From Planococcus chinensis (lineage in GTDB: Bacteria; Bacillota; Bacilli; Bacillales_A; Planococcaceae), in the NCBI RefSeq assembly GCF_020071995.1, contig NZ_JABWTK010000001.1, positions 62,001-126,000 of the forward strand: a DNA stretch of 64,000 bases. Reading direction: 5' to 3'. This document shows positions 17,259 to 25,446 of the stretch, one piece after another; the first letter of the stretch is position 1; each line of letters opens with the position of its first letter. The notes beneath the pieces were generated by a model. That model ran no database searches. It saw nothing but the letters and a program-made list of their open reading frames with translations, and had not been told where the DNA came from. A program made the position numbers and the translations under genes.

Positions 17259-17876
17259 ATGGACAGCATCATTTTTGACTTGGATGGCACATTATGGGAC
17301 TCAAGAGAAACCGTCGTCATGGCTTGGAACAAAGCGATTGAACAGAATGACAAAATAGATCATACGCTGACAAAGCAGCATTTGAAAGAAACGATGGGGC
17401 TCCAGATGCATGAAATCATGCAAAAGCTGTTCCCGCATCTGAATGCCGAAATGCACAATGAAATCATTCAATCCTGCGGAGAAATCGAAGGCGATTTTAT
17501 CAGCGAACGGGGCGGCATCCTTTACGACAACCTGGAAGAGGTACTAATTGCCCTGTCGAAGAAATACAAATTGTTCATCGTCAGCAATTGCCAGGAAGGC
17601 TATATCGAAGCCTTCTATGACTATCACGGATTAGACAAATATTTCCAGGACTTTGAGAACCCGGGACGAACCGGGCTGTCAAAAGGAGAAAACATTAAGT
17701 TAATCATTGAGCGGAACGGCTTGAAAGATCCGGTGTACGTCGGAGATACAGTGGGGGACCGGAAAGCGGCCAAAGACGCGGGCATTCCTTTTGTCTTTGC
17801 GAAATACGGATTCGGCGAAGTGGAAGATTACGACTATGCTATTGATGAATTCAATGAACTATTGGAAATATTTTAA
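17259..17876 (+). CDS. HAD-superfamily phosphatase
   Basis: 205 residues from ATG 17259, set by AGAGGAGAGGG. HAD motif I is FDLDGTLWDS, motif II lies in FIVSNCQ, and motif IV in VYVGDTVGDRKAAKDAG. The cap is of the phosphoglycolate-phosphatase/pyrophosphatase type. The phosphate ester hydrolysed is not predictable. It is followed by the repeat-rich region. Confidence 0.85.
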   Translation: MDSIIFDLDGTLWDSRETVVMAWNKAIEQNDKIDHTLTKQHLKETMGLQMHEIMQKLFPHLNAEMHNEIIQSCGEIEGDFISERGGILYDNLEEVLIALSKKYKLFIVSNCQEGYIEAFYDYHGLDKYFQDFENPGRTGLSKGENIKLIIERNGLKDPVYVGDTVGDRKAAKDAGIPFVFAKYGFGEVEDYDYAIDEFNELLEIF

Positions 17877-18449
17877 ACGATAACGTGGGTTGTTTGAATA
17901 AACTCTATTAAATGAGAAAGGTGCTAAAGCTTTTACGCTTCAGCACTGTGCTTGTAGACAAAAGGATTTTTATGTATGAGAGCTAAAACAACATACTATT
18001 TGGATATCCCGGATCCTCCGTTACAGCCGGACGCGTTCCGCGGGCTCGCGCCGAACTAACTCGGAACTTACGTCCCGAGTGGATTTCGGCACTTCGCTAT
18101 CCCGCAGGAGTCGCCGGCTTTCACTTCGGATCCTTAGCGTGGAGGCTACCCAAAGGTGTCGCTTTTCTTCTGTAACTAAAAAGCTGAGCGTCATTCAGTC
18201 TATTGTTTACTTTCGAATGAAAGTGACACGCCCAACCGGTCCGGCCACGAAGACTCCTGTGGGACAGCGAAAGCTGAAGACCCCGCAGGAACGTTAGTGA
18301 CGAGGAGACTGAAGCTGAGCCCACGGAAAGCGAAGTGGCTGGTCCGGTTGGTTTATATATCGCTATTATATTTTTCTACACTTTGTCTACAGTCTAAGGT
18401 GCTGAAATTTTTACGCTTCAGCACCTTTTTAATTTGCTCTGTTTGCTTA
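17877..18449. repeat. Composite intergenic repeat between two terminator-like hairpins
   Basis: 573 bases without a credible gene. The outer parts are near-identical hairpins: AGGTGCTAAAGCTTTTACG (17921 on) and AGGTGCTGAAATTTTTACG (18396 on), each continuing CTTCAGCAC; only the second has a T-run. Inside them lie TGTAGACAAA (17953-17962) and its inverse TTTGTCTACA (18382-18391). The core holds a palindromic block (18041-18113: GCCGAACTAACTCGG...CCGAGTGGATTTCGGC), shared with 44343-44415. A second element is flanked by the inverted 17-mers 18232-18248 and 18335-18351. Short ORFs here are repeat-internal and not called. Confidence 0.75.
18396..18433 (+). terminator. Terminator hairpin, second copy
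   Basis: AAGGTGCTGAA and TTCAGCACCTT close a 10-base loop and are followed by TTTT. It is convergent with the end of the minus-strand operon. Confidence 0.75.
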
Positions 18450-20006
18450 TTAATAATTCTTCCAGGACTTTTCGTAAATCCCGATCAAATTCGGCCGGAT
18501 CAGCGAATTGGGCTCCAAAGCGATGATCTTGCCATTGCCGTCTTCGATTACGGCATCTTCGTCTTTTCCAAATGCAGTGAGTGCCGGCAGCAGATCTGTG
18601 GTCAGATACTCTGTATCTTCAATGATTTGGAGGCCTTCTGCCTGCACTTTAGAGCGTGATGCCAGCACATAGCCCCAACCGCCGAAACTTGGAATGTCGG
18701 CGTGCAGATTTTCCGTCTGAAGACCGGTCGACTGGATTGTCTTATCAATGGTCCAGTACACTTGCGGCGCAAATACCGGGCTCGTTGCCTGGACCATCAT
18801 GGCACCGTCGGGATGGAGGTGATTGCGGGCAAGTGAGTAAAATTCCGTTGTATACAGTTTGTTGAGTGATTCATTGTTCGGGTCGGGCAAATCGATAATG
18901 ATGACATCGTAAAAGCCGTCAGCGGTCTCCAGGAAACGGAAAGCATCTTCGTTGACTACGTTGACTTTCGGATGGGAAAGGGAGCCGCCGTTCAGCTCCG
19001 TCAACAAATGATTGGTCTGGGCGAGTCCGGTCATTTCTGGATCCAGGTCGATCAAATCGACTTGGCCCAGATTTTCGTACTTCAGCAATTCACGGACCGC
19101 CAGCCCGTCGCCGCCTCCCAGAACCAGGACGCGGTCGTGGCGGGCTGCTGCAGCCATCGGGGGATGGACAAGGATTTCATGATAGCGGTGCTCGTCTAGC
19201 GAACTGAACTGCAGCTGTCCGTCCAAATACAAGCGGGTATCGTCCTGCTGCTTCGTCAAAATAATTTTCTGGTAAGAGGTCTGCTCGGAAAAAATCACCG
19301 GATCTTTGTAGAGTTGCTGCTCAAAATGGAAAGCTGCCTGTTCCCCGAACAAAGCGCCGACGATTAAAATAGCCAGGAAAAAAACGCCGAATGCAGCATG
19401 GAGCTTGAACCGCTTTAATTCGTGCTTAAAACGGAAGACAATCCAAAGTGCGACTGCCACGTTGATCAAGGCGACGAGAAAAGACGTTTTCACGAGCCCG
19501 AAATAAGGGCGCAGCAAGAACAAAAAGAGCAGTCCGCCGACAAGCCCGCCGGCATAGTCGGAAAACAGCACTTTGGCCGCGCTTTTTTGGAGAGACACAC
19601 CGATTTCATTTGCTTTTCGGATCAAAATCGGCAGTTCCACACCCGTCAAAGAACCGACAATCAGGATGACGCTGTATAAAAACAGGGAACCTGTGCCGGG
19701 CGGCAGGTAAGCGGTAACGCCAAACAGCAGCATCGCCGAAAAACCGCCGATGATGCCGATGGAATATTCAATCCAGATGAACGACGCGATCAAATGGCGC
19801 GTCATTTTCTCGCTGATATACGCGCCAATGCCCATGCCGGTTAAAAAAAGAGAGATGGTGAGCGTGTATTGCTTCACACCATCTCCTAAAATGTAGGAAC
19901 CAAGCGCTCCAAATAATACTTCAAAGATAATGCCGCAGATGGAAACAATCCCGGATGCATAGTAAATCGCCCGGCTTTGCCGGACGGATTCTTGTTCTAA
20001 TACCAT
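18450..20006 (-). CDS. Membrane-bound spermidine-synthase-like aminopropyltransferase
   Basis: 518 residues. The first about 210 residues contain seven hydrophobic segments. The rest is a spermidine-synthase domain with VLVLGGGDGLAVRELLKY (cofactor loop), DLIDLDPEM and IIIDLPDPNNESLNKLYTTE (catalytic Asp loop). It is expected to use decarboxylated SAM or a related donor at the membrane. It is last in a five-gene operon with PspA, which ties it to envelope stress rather than bulk polyamine synthesis. ATG 20006 has AAGGCGG upstream; 13 bases separate it from DUF350. Confidence 0.85.
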   Translation of the reverse strand: MVLEQESVRQSRAIYYASGIVSICGIIFEVLFGALGSYILGDGVKQYTLTISLFLTGMGIGAYISEKMTRHLIASFIWIEYSIGIIGGFSAMLLFGVTAYLPPGTGSLFLYSVILIVGSLTGVELPILIRKANEIGVSLQKSAAKVLFSDYAGGLVGGLLFLFLLRPYFGLVKTSFLVALINVAVALWIVFRFKHELKRFKLHAAFGVFFLAILIVGALFGEQAAFHFEQQLYKDPVIFSEQTSYQKIILTKQQDDTRLYLDGQLQFSSLDEHRYHEILVHPPMAAAARHDRVLVLGGGDGLAVRELLKYENLGQVDLIDLDPEMTGLAQTNHLLTELNGGSLSHPKVNVVNEDAFRFLETADGFYDVIIIDLPDPNNESLNKLYTTEFYSLARNHLHPDGAMMVQATSPVFAPQVYWTIDKTIQSTGLQTENLHADIPSFGGWGYVLASRSKVQAEGLQIIEDTEYLTTDLLPALTAFGKDEDAVIEDGNGKIIALEPNSLIRPNLIGIYEKSWKNY

Positions 20007-20019
20007 TCAACACACCGCC

Positions 20020-20415
20020 TTATGTAATCGAGGCGCCGATGACGAACGCCAATCCAACTGAAACGGCGAATGAAATGATGCCTACTGCCGTATTGCGTTC
20101 CTTCAACTGAACTTCCACCGAGAAACGGGGAGTCAGCAATTCGAACAGGAAGTAAGCGATGAATTGCAAAAGCAACCCGAACAGCCCCCATACGACGGTT
20201 TCTAAAATCGTGTCATTGTGCAGGATGGAAAACGTAAGGATGACACATGTACCGATAATCTTTCCGGCAATCGACAATGCGACAGCCGTATTGTTTCCTT
20301 TAATTTCTTCCCAGTCCTTGTACTTTCTTGTCAGTAGTTCAAAAATGACTAGGCCTACGAGTACAACAGCAATTGCTGCGAGGAAATACAAAAAAGTCAG
20401 TAAGAATGAATTCAC
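20020..20415 (-). CDS. DUF350 (YjfL-like) membrane protein
   Basis: 131 residues with four hydrophobic segments and the two-repeat layout of DUF350, including ELLTRKYKDWEEIKGNNTAVA and FELLTPRFSVEVQLKERNTA. E. coli YjfL is also encoded near a PspA paralogue, so the association recurs. Role unknown. Fourth gene of the PspA operon. Confidence 0.85.
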   Translation of the reverse strand: MNSFLLTFLYFLAAIAVVLVGLVIFELLTRKYKDWEEIKGNNTAVALSIAGKIIGTCVILTFSILHNDTILETVVWGLFGLLLQFIAYFLFELLTPRFSVEVQLKERNTAVGIISFAVSVGLAFVIGASIT

Positions 20416-20438
20416 TGGTCAAGCTCCTTTGCTATGAT

Positions 20439-20990
20439 TTATTTCCCGACACCAGGCCCGCCGCCGCGGAATACGGAACCTCGGCCTGTGCTGGTTGATG
20501 GAATGGAACTGTATCCGCCGCCGCCTGAATAGCATCCGCCGCGTGCACAGCGGGTCGCCTGCGACTGGCTCCAGCCGGATCCAAACCGGTTGCTTAAGAA
20601 GGAGCCGAAAAACATTCCGGTGAAAAAGCCGGGATTGTAATGCGTCCGGACAAATTCTTCATCCGCCACTTCGACAAGCGTTGAGCCCGGGTTGTCCGGG
20701 TCTTCTGTCAAAATGATGAAATCATCATTATAGACCATGACCTGACGGCCTTCGACTTCCTCTCCGACCTGTTCAGGTTCCTGAACTTCACTTAGCTCTG
20801 CGACAGTGCCCGCCAAGTCTTTATCGGAACGGTACATCATGGCGCGGCTGTTTGAGCCGCCTTCACTTTGCACGGCATTTACAAAAGTATAATTGTTTTC
20901 TACATAATCCTCTGCCTGCGAGAGGCTGCCGCATGCCGACAGGAAAAGCACCACAGCCACCAGGCCTGTTAGCCATCGTTTTTTTGTCAT
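20439..20990 (-). CDS. DUF4247 lipoprotein
   Basis: 183 residues with a lipoprotein signal (lipobox LSAC, Cys20) and the central pattern of DUF4247 (VENNYTFVNAVQSEGGSNSR; TLVEVADEEFVRTHYNPGF). The C-terminus is Gly/Ser-rich with two Cys in RCARGGCYSGGGG. It is anchored outside the membrane. Third gene of the operon, 60 bases after pspA. Confidence 0.85.
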   Translation of the reverse strand: MTKKRWLTGLVAVVLFLSACGSLSQAEDYVENNYTFVNAVQSEGGSNSRAMMYRSDKDLAGTVAELSEVQEPEQVGEEVEGRQVMVYNDDFIILTEDPDNPGSTLVEVADEEFVRTHYNPGFFTGMFFGSFLSNRFGSGWSQSQATRCARGGCYSGGGGYSSIPSTSTGRGSVFRGGGPGVGK

Positions 20991-21050
20991 AAGATGAACA
21001 CTCCAACTGAACGGAAACGGTCTGCCCGCAGAAGAGCAGACCGCAGTTCA

Positions 21051-21722
21051 TTATTCTTTTCCAAGCTGTTTTTTAAGGGCCGCCAGTTCCGTATCGACGG
21101 CGCTGCCTTTTTTAAGCGCTTCAAATTCATCATCGAGGCTGCGCGATCCTGTGCGCATGTCTTCTGATGTTTCAGCTTCAGCTTCCAAATGCATGACTTT
21201 TTCTTCCATTCGTTCAAAGCCCTGGCGCGATTCGTCGCTGCCGACAGAGCTCATCGTCCGGTTGATTTTGGTGCGCGTTTTGGCCGATTCAGCACGGGCT
21301 TTCAACGAATCTTTCTTGATCTGCATTTGTTCGTATTCCCGCTTCATTTCTGCCAATTTTTCGCGCAGCACAGAGGAATCGCTCGCTGCCCGTTCGTGGG
21401 CTTCTTTCATGGAATTCGCCTGAACGACATGGTTCTGCTTGTCTTCGAGCGCACGGCGGGCCAAGTCCTCGTTCCCGGCTTCAATCGCTTCCACAGCCTG
21501 CTGCTGACGCTTTTCAACCATGCTGCTGGCATCATCGTATTTCTTTTTCAAAATCTTTTCATTAGCCAGTTGTTTGGCGACAGCCGTCTCGGCTTCCCGG
21601 ATGTCCAGTGCCATATCCCGCATAAACTGATCGAGCATTTTTACTGGATCTTCCGCTTTATCAAGTGCCGCATTCAGCTCGGATTCTACATAGGTTTGTA
21701 CACGCTTAAAAAATTGAAACAT
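21051..21722 (-). CDS. pspA: PspA/IM30 membrane-stress protein
   Basis: 223 residues, almost all helical and charged: a short amphipathic N-terminus (MFQFFKRVQTYVESELNAAL), then DPVKMLDQFMRDMALDIREA and a long coiled coil. PspA oligomerises on damaged inner membrane and limits proton leakage (ESCRT-III relationship). It sits second in an operon driven by a sigma-W-type promoter, as expected from Bacillus, where pspA belongs to that regulon. Confidence 0.92.
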   Translation of the reverse strand: MFQFFKRVQTYVESELNAALDKAEDPVKMLDQFMRDMALDIREAETAVAKQLANEKILKKKYDDASSMVEKRQQQAVEAIEAGNEDLARRALEDKQNHVVQANSMKEAHERAASDSSVLREKLAEMKREYEQMQIKKDSLKARAESAKTRTKINRTMSSVGSDESRQGFERMEEKVMHLEAEAETSEDMRTGSRSLDDEFEALKKGSAVDTELAALKKQLGKE

Positions 21723-21741
21723 ATTCTCTCCTCCAATTTCG

Positions 21742-22257
21742 TTAACTTCCTGCTAAAATGGTGACTTCGTATTCTTCAATTTCATACCCCTTGCTGACTT
21801 CCACTTCGCTGCCCCAAACTTCCACGGATAAATACGATTCTCCCGCTTCATCGAGGTATTCATAATAGGCCATTTCAGCCCCGTTCACATTTTCGCTGCG
21901 GCCGAATGAAGTGACGTAGGCGCGTCCTTGTTCTTCAAGAAAATACGTTTTTCCGTCGTAGCTGATTTCCTTTTTGCCGGGTTCTAGCCCGGCTATCCGG
22001 ATTTTTTCGTAGACGCCGACTTCGAGCTCGTCATCCATCTCCACACTAAGCCAGATATTCTTTCCGGCAGCTGCCAATTGATAGGCATCCCATGTGTAGC
22101 CGCTGTCGTTGTAATGGATTTTTCCGACCACTTCGTAGTCCATCAGGTCATACGTTACAAAATCTTTTACTTGCAGATTGCGCAATGTCCGTTTTTCAAC
22201 GGCCGGCGCTTTTTTGCCTTTATCTGTTCCGGAAAATAATCGGCTGAAAAACCCCAT
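21742..22257 (-). CDS. DUF4178 protein
   Basis: 171 residues from ATG 22257, preceded by AGAGGTGAG; a longer in-frame start at 22305 would overlap the promoter. The beta-rich middle (VKDFVTYDLMDYEVVGKIHY ... YDGKTYFLEEQGRAYV) matches DUF4178, a family seen repeatedly with PspA, DUF350 and membrane aminopropyltransferases. The N-terminus (MGFFSRLFSG) is amphipathic. First gene of the operon; function unknown. Confidence 0.85.
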   Translation of the reverse strand: MGFFSRLFSGTDKGKKAPAVEKRTLRNLQVKDFVTYDLMDYEVVGKIHYNDSGYTWDAYQLAAAGKNIWLSVEMDDELEVGVYEKIRIAGLEPGKKEISYDGKTYFLEEQGRAYVTSFGRSENVNGAEMAYYEYLDEAGESYLSVEVWGSEVEVSKGYEIEEYEVTILAGS

Positions 22258-22278
22258 CTTCTCACCTCTTTTAAAAAA

Positions 22279-22304
22279 TACGAGCTCATTGCGAAGAAGT
22301 TTCA
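22279..22304 (-). promoter_or_regulatory. Sigma-W-type ECF promoter of the PspA operon
   Basis: On the minus strand TGAAAC (22299-22304), exactly 16 bases, CGTA (22279-22282). This is the full sigma-W consensus. Transcription would begin about 15 bases before the DUF4178 start codon, just ahead of its ribosome site. Confidence 0.8.
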
Positions 22305-22441
22305 TTTTTTAGAATATAACAGATTCTTACAGTTAATTAAAGCTGAAAATCCCTTTTCGCTAGCGTAAGGAAAGCGGATTCAATTTCGTTTTTGTTTACC
22401 CCATCTTATAAGACACTAAGCCTGTATCCGATTGGCACCAA

Positions 22442-22490
22442 AGAAAAAAGCAAAAGCCGAACTCCGTGAACCGGAGTTAGCTTTTGCTTG
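22442..22490 (-). terminator. Terminator of the laccase-domain gene
   Basis: A long stem (AAGCAAAAGC..ACTCCG with CGGAGT..GCTTTTGCTT) has a four-base loop. The minus-strand copy ends in TTTTTTCTTT. Confidence 0.85.
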
Positions 22491-22506
22491 CAGCTCGCCA
22501 ATTTCG

Positions 22507-23265
22507 TTATTTTTTTACAATGAAACTCAAATGCCGGCCGCTTTTCTTGTCCTGGCGGTAGGAAAAACCATCGGGGCTTTCAAATGTACAGGTGCGGTCG
22601 ATATGGATCTGCTCCGGCGGGATGCCGGCGAGTTCGCATTGCTTTTTGACGGTCAGCTGGTTGTCGATATGGTATTTGCCGCTGGCTTCGTTGAAATACA
22701 TGAAGTCGTCCGCATAGCCCAGGTTCTTGAATTTCAAATAGACGTCTTCGTCCACTTCAAATTTCTCCTGGCTGAGAGCGGCACCGAGCTGGACGTGAAA
22801 GTCTTCCGGACGGCAGTGTTCTTCCTGTATTAAATGTGCGAACAGCTTTAACGTGATTTCTTTAACCGTTCCTTGCCAGCCGGAATGGACCACTCCGGCA
22901 AGCCCCTTTTCTTCATGGTAAAACATTACCGGCACACAATCGGCGGAAAAGCTTGCCAATAACAAATCCTGCTCATCTGTATACAAGGCATCGGTATCCG
23001 CAATGGCCGTGTCCTGCCGCTCAGCTCCGCGCCCTTTGTCAGCCGCTGTTGCACGGTGGAAATTTGCGCTGTGTGTTTGATGGGCACAAACAAAGTCTTT
23101 CAGATCAAGGCGCAGGGAAGCCGCCAATTTTTTACGGTTTTCCACAATGTGCTGCGGGTTTTCGCAAACATGGAGCGCCATATTATTCACTTCGAATTCG
23201 GCCGGATCTTGGAGCGTCATGCCAGCCGTAAATTTCTCATTGTCAAAATAAATTTTTGTGTTCAT
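22507..23265 (-). CDS. Laccase-domain (YlmD/YfiH, LACC1-like) purine nucleoside phosphorylase family protein
   Basis: 252 residues. Metal-site motifs are AHQTHSANFH, FSADCVPVMF and VVHSGWQGTVKE, which supply the conserved His-Cys-His set. The family, once called polyphenol oxidases, includes enzymes with adenosine deaminase and purine nucleoside phosphorylase activity. Monocistronic and minus strand, with a good terminator. Cellular role in this organism not evident. Confidence 0.88.
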   Translation of the reverse strand: MNTKIYFDNEKFTAGMTLQDPAEFEVNNMALHVCENPQHIVENRKKLAASLRLDLKDFVCAHQTHSANFHRATAADKGRGAERQDTAIADTDALYTDEQDLLLASFSADCVPVMFYHEEKGLAGVVHSGWQGTVKEITLKLFAHLIQEEHCRPEDFHVQLGAALSQEKFEVDEDVYLKFKNLGYADDFMYFNEASGKYHIDNQLTVKKQCELAGIPPEQIHIDRTCTFESPDGFSYRQDKKSGRHLSFIVKK

Positions 23266-23397
23266 CTAATCACCATCCTTGTTTCTATCATACCGTTTTC
23301 ATGTGGGTGAGGAAGGTTCCGGAAAGGGATTCTAAAAACTTGAACCGTTGTGGTCAGTTTTTTAACAGCTTCCCCAACTTAAGGCCTAAGGAATAGA

Positions 23398-23426
23398 TTG
23401 ACCCGTTTTTTTCAAGGGTATATGAT
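23398..23426 (+). promoter_or_regulatory. Strong sigma-A promoter of the methyltransferase gene
   Basis: TTGACC (23398-23403), 17-base spacer, TATGAT (23421-23426), leaving an untranslated leader of about 120 bases in which I see no known riboswitch. Confidence 0.7.
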
Positions 23427-23552
23427 AAAAATAACATTTTACGAATTTTTGAAAAAGGATAAAGACAGGCAGTGAAGCGGCTATAGTTTAAATGTGTTCT
23501 ATAGGAACGAGTTTGTTTGCAGCCAGACCATTGAAAAACAGGGGGCCAAAAA

Positions 23553-24116
23553 ATGACTACGAAAGAATACGTGAAAAATCTGATCAAAGATCCGAACATT
23601 GCTTCGATTACACCGACTTCCAAGGCAGGCGTGCAGAAAGTGTGCGGGAAAATGGACCTCAGCAAGAAAGTGGTCATCATCGAATACGGACCGGCTACCG
23701 GCGTGTTCACCGATTACTTGCTTGAACACATAACTGCGGATTCCATGGTCATTGCCATTGAACAGAACGAAAATTTTGTGGACTACTTAACTAAAAATAC
23801 AAGGGACGAACGCTTAAAAGTTCACCATGACAGCGCAGAAAATGTACATAACATCGTCAAGCAGTACGGGATCGGTAAAGTGGATTACGTCATATCCGGC
23901 ATTCCGTTTTCGTTGATGGATGAAGAAACTCGGGAAGACATCGTAAAAAGGACCAGCCACGTACTAAAGCCGGGCGGAAAATTTTTGCCGTACCAGACTT
24001 TTTTCCAGAAAGACGAGCATCTGATGGTTCATTTGCAGGATTACTTTTCCGAAGCGCACGATCAATACCTCCTACGCAACCTCCCGCCGATGCGGCTTTA
24101 TGAGGCGATAAAATAA
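23553..24116 (+). CDS. Class I SAM-dependent methyltransferase (phospholipid N-methyltransferase-like)
   Basis: 187 residues. SAM-binding motif I is VVIIEYGPATGVFTDYLLEH, motif II AIEQNENFVDYL, and the active-site loop VDYVISGIPFSLM resembles the NPPY/IPFS loop of rRNA dimethylases and of phospholipid N-methyltransferases. AGGGGG precedes ATG 23553. Substrate unproven: lipid or RNA are both possible; the size favours the lipid-type family. Confidence 0.75.
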   Translation: MTTKEYVKNLIKDPNIASITPTSKAGVQKVCGKMDLSKKVVIIEYGPATGVFTDYLLEHITADSMVIAIEQNENFVDYLTKNTRDERLKVHHDSAENVHNIVKQYGIGKVDYVISGIPFSLMDEETREDIVKRTSHVLKPGGKFLPYQTFFQKDEHLMVHLQDYFSEAHDQYLLRNLPPMRLYEAIK

Positions 24117-24128
24117 GGCCAGGTTCGA

Positions 24129-24162
24129 AAAGGCATGACTGCGGCAACAGTCTGCCTTTTTT
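24129..24162 (+). terminator. Terminator after the methyltransferase gene
   Basis: AAAAGGCATGACTG pairs with CAGTCTGCCTTTTTT around a CGGCAA loop. Confidence 0.85.
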
Positions 24163-24200
24163 ATTTGCCCGATCAGGATGGAGGTTTGAGGCGCGAAAGC

Positions 24201-24228
24201 TTCAAAGTAAAATCAATGGGTGTATACT
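24201..24228 (+). promoter_or_regulatory. Candidate promoter of mnmH
   Basis: TTCAAA (24201-24206), 16-base spacer, TATACT (24223-24228). Confidence 0.5.
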
Positions 24229-24263
24229 TAAAAGGCAAACTTGAAAAAATTAGGACAAACGAC

Positions 24264-24284
24264 AAAGCTCTTTGAAGAGCTTTT
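24264..24284 (+). promoter_or_regulatory. Leader hairpin with T-run immediately before the mnmH ribosome site
   Basis: AAAGCTCTT-TG-AAGAGCTTT followed by TT ends about two bases before GGAGG (24286-24290). It may act as a short attenuator or occlude the ribosome site. Confidence 0.5.
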
Positions 24285-24297
24285 TGGAGGAAAAAAG

Positions 24298-25362
24298 ATG
24301 TATAGCAATATAAATGTAGAACAATTGATACCAGTTATTGAAAATGGGACCAAGACGCTCATTGATGTCCGGTCGCCCTCTGAATATAAGAATTTTTCCA
24401 TTCCGGGAAGCATCAATATTCCTTTTTTTGATGATGCGGAACGCGCTGAAGTGGGAACGCTGTATAAACAAGTCAGCATAGACGCGGCAAAAGAGCGCGG
24501 TTTGGAAATCATCTCAGCAAAATTGCCGGAATTTATCCGTTCCTTTAAAAAAATTGAAGGAGACAAAGTGGTATTTTGCTGGCGCGGCGGCATGCGCAGC
24601 AAGACAACTGCGACGCTCCTGAGCTTGATGAACATCCACGTCAGCCGCCTGGAAGAAGGCATCCGTGCATACCGGAAATGGGTCGTGGCCGAGTTGGAAG
24701 TCATGCAAGCACCTGAAAAAGCTTTTGTGTTAAACGGCTATACCGGGGCAGGAAAAACTCGAATCCTGAAGGCATTGGAGAAAGAAGGCTATCCGGTGAT
24801 TGATTTTGAAGGGATGGCCAACCACAAAGGATCGATTTTCGGCCAGATCGGCCTGGAGCCGCATAACCAAAAAGTGTTTGATTCGTTGCTGGTCCACCAG
24901 TTGAGAGCGCTGAAAGATGCCCCTTACGTATTATTCGAAGCGGAAAGCCACCGCATCGGCAAAGTGGTGATTCCACCGTTTTTGTTCGATTTGAAAAACA
25001 GCAGCCAGCAGTTGATCGTCGACATGCCGATGGAAGAGCGGGTCAAGGAAATCCTGTTGGATTACCGGCCAACCGAACACCAAAGCGAATGCATGGAAGC
25101 TTTCCAATTGATCAAGTCGCGCATCCATGTGCCGGTCGCTAAACAGATTGAAGAAGATTTGGAATCCGGCGATTTCGCTTCGGCCATCCAATTGCTGCTG
25201 GAGCATTATTACGATTCCCGCTACAAGCATACCGGCCTTCAGTATCCGGATTCGCAGAAACAGTTTTTGCCTGTCGGCAATATCGAAGAAGCCATCCAGT
25301 CTGTAAAAGACAACCTTCCGCAGTTGAGCGGAAAAAACAAGCAAATGCAGCCAAGCAAATAA
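24298..25362 (+). CDS. mnmH: tRNA 2-selenouridine/geranyl-2-thiouridine synthase (MnmH/SelU)
   Basis: 354 residues from ATG 24298 (GGAGG seven bases upstream). The N-terminal rhodanese domain holds the catalytic Cys94 in VVFCWRGGMRS. A P-loop, GYTGAGKT (147-154), starts the C-terminal ATPase-like domain, where MnmH binds geranyl diphosphate. The enzyme replaces sulfur by selenium at the wobble uridine of tRNAs for Lys, Glu and Gln, through a geranylated intermediate. Selenium use needs SelD, which is not in this window. A dispersed repeat begins about 50 bases after its stop. Confidence 0.93.
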   Translation: MYSNINVEQLIPVIENGTKTLIDVRSPSEYKNFSIPGSINIPFFDDAERAEVGTLYKQVSIDAAKERGLEIISAKLPEFIRSFKKIEGDKVVFCWRGGMRSKTTATLLSLMNIHVSRLEEGIRAYRKWVVAELEVMQAPEKAFVLNGYTGAGKTRILKALEKEGYPVIDFEGMANHKGSIFGQIGLEPHNQKVFDSLLVHQLRALKDAPYVLFEAESHRIGKVVIPPFLFDLKNSSQQLIVDMPMEERVKEILLDYRPTEHQSECMEAFQLIKSRIHVPVAKQIEEDLESGDFASAIQLLLEHYYDSRYKHTGLQYPDSQKQFLPVGNIEEAIQSVKDNLPQLSGKNKQMQPSK

Positions 25363-25411
25363 AACTTTCTTTGCGGCCCCTTGCTTCTAATAAATGGTGG
25401 GGGAATACTAT

Positions 25412-25446
25412 TGCTCCTGCATCGCTGCGCTAGCTTCGTCGCAAAG
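25412..25446. repeat. Short dispersed repeat, copy A
   Basis: TGCTCCTGCATCGCTGCGCT and the following 15 bases (AGCTTCGTCGCAAAG) recur at 44266-44306, with a 6-base insertion there. The copy abuts a terminator hairpin and supplies the stop codon of the EamA gene. Confidence 0.8.

Noticed and set aside
18079-18659. Overlapping ORFs of 60-120 codons on both strands in and after the repeat block
   Set aside because: They lie in palindromic repeat sequence or antisense to the aminopropyltransferase gene, lack ribosome sites and show no protein family.
23480-23510. Possible sigma-B promoter (GTTTAA followed by GGAACG)
   Set aside because: The -10 differs too much from GGGWAT, and a strong sigma-A promoter lies just upstream.
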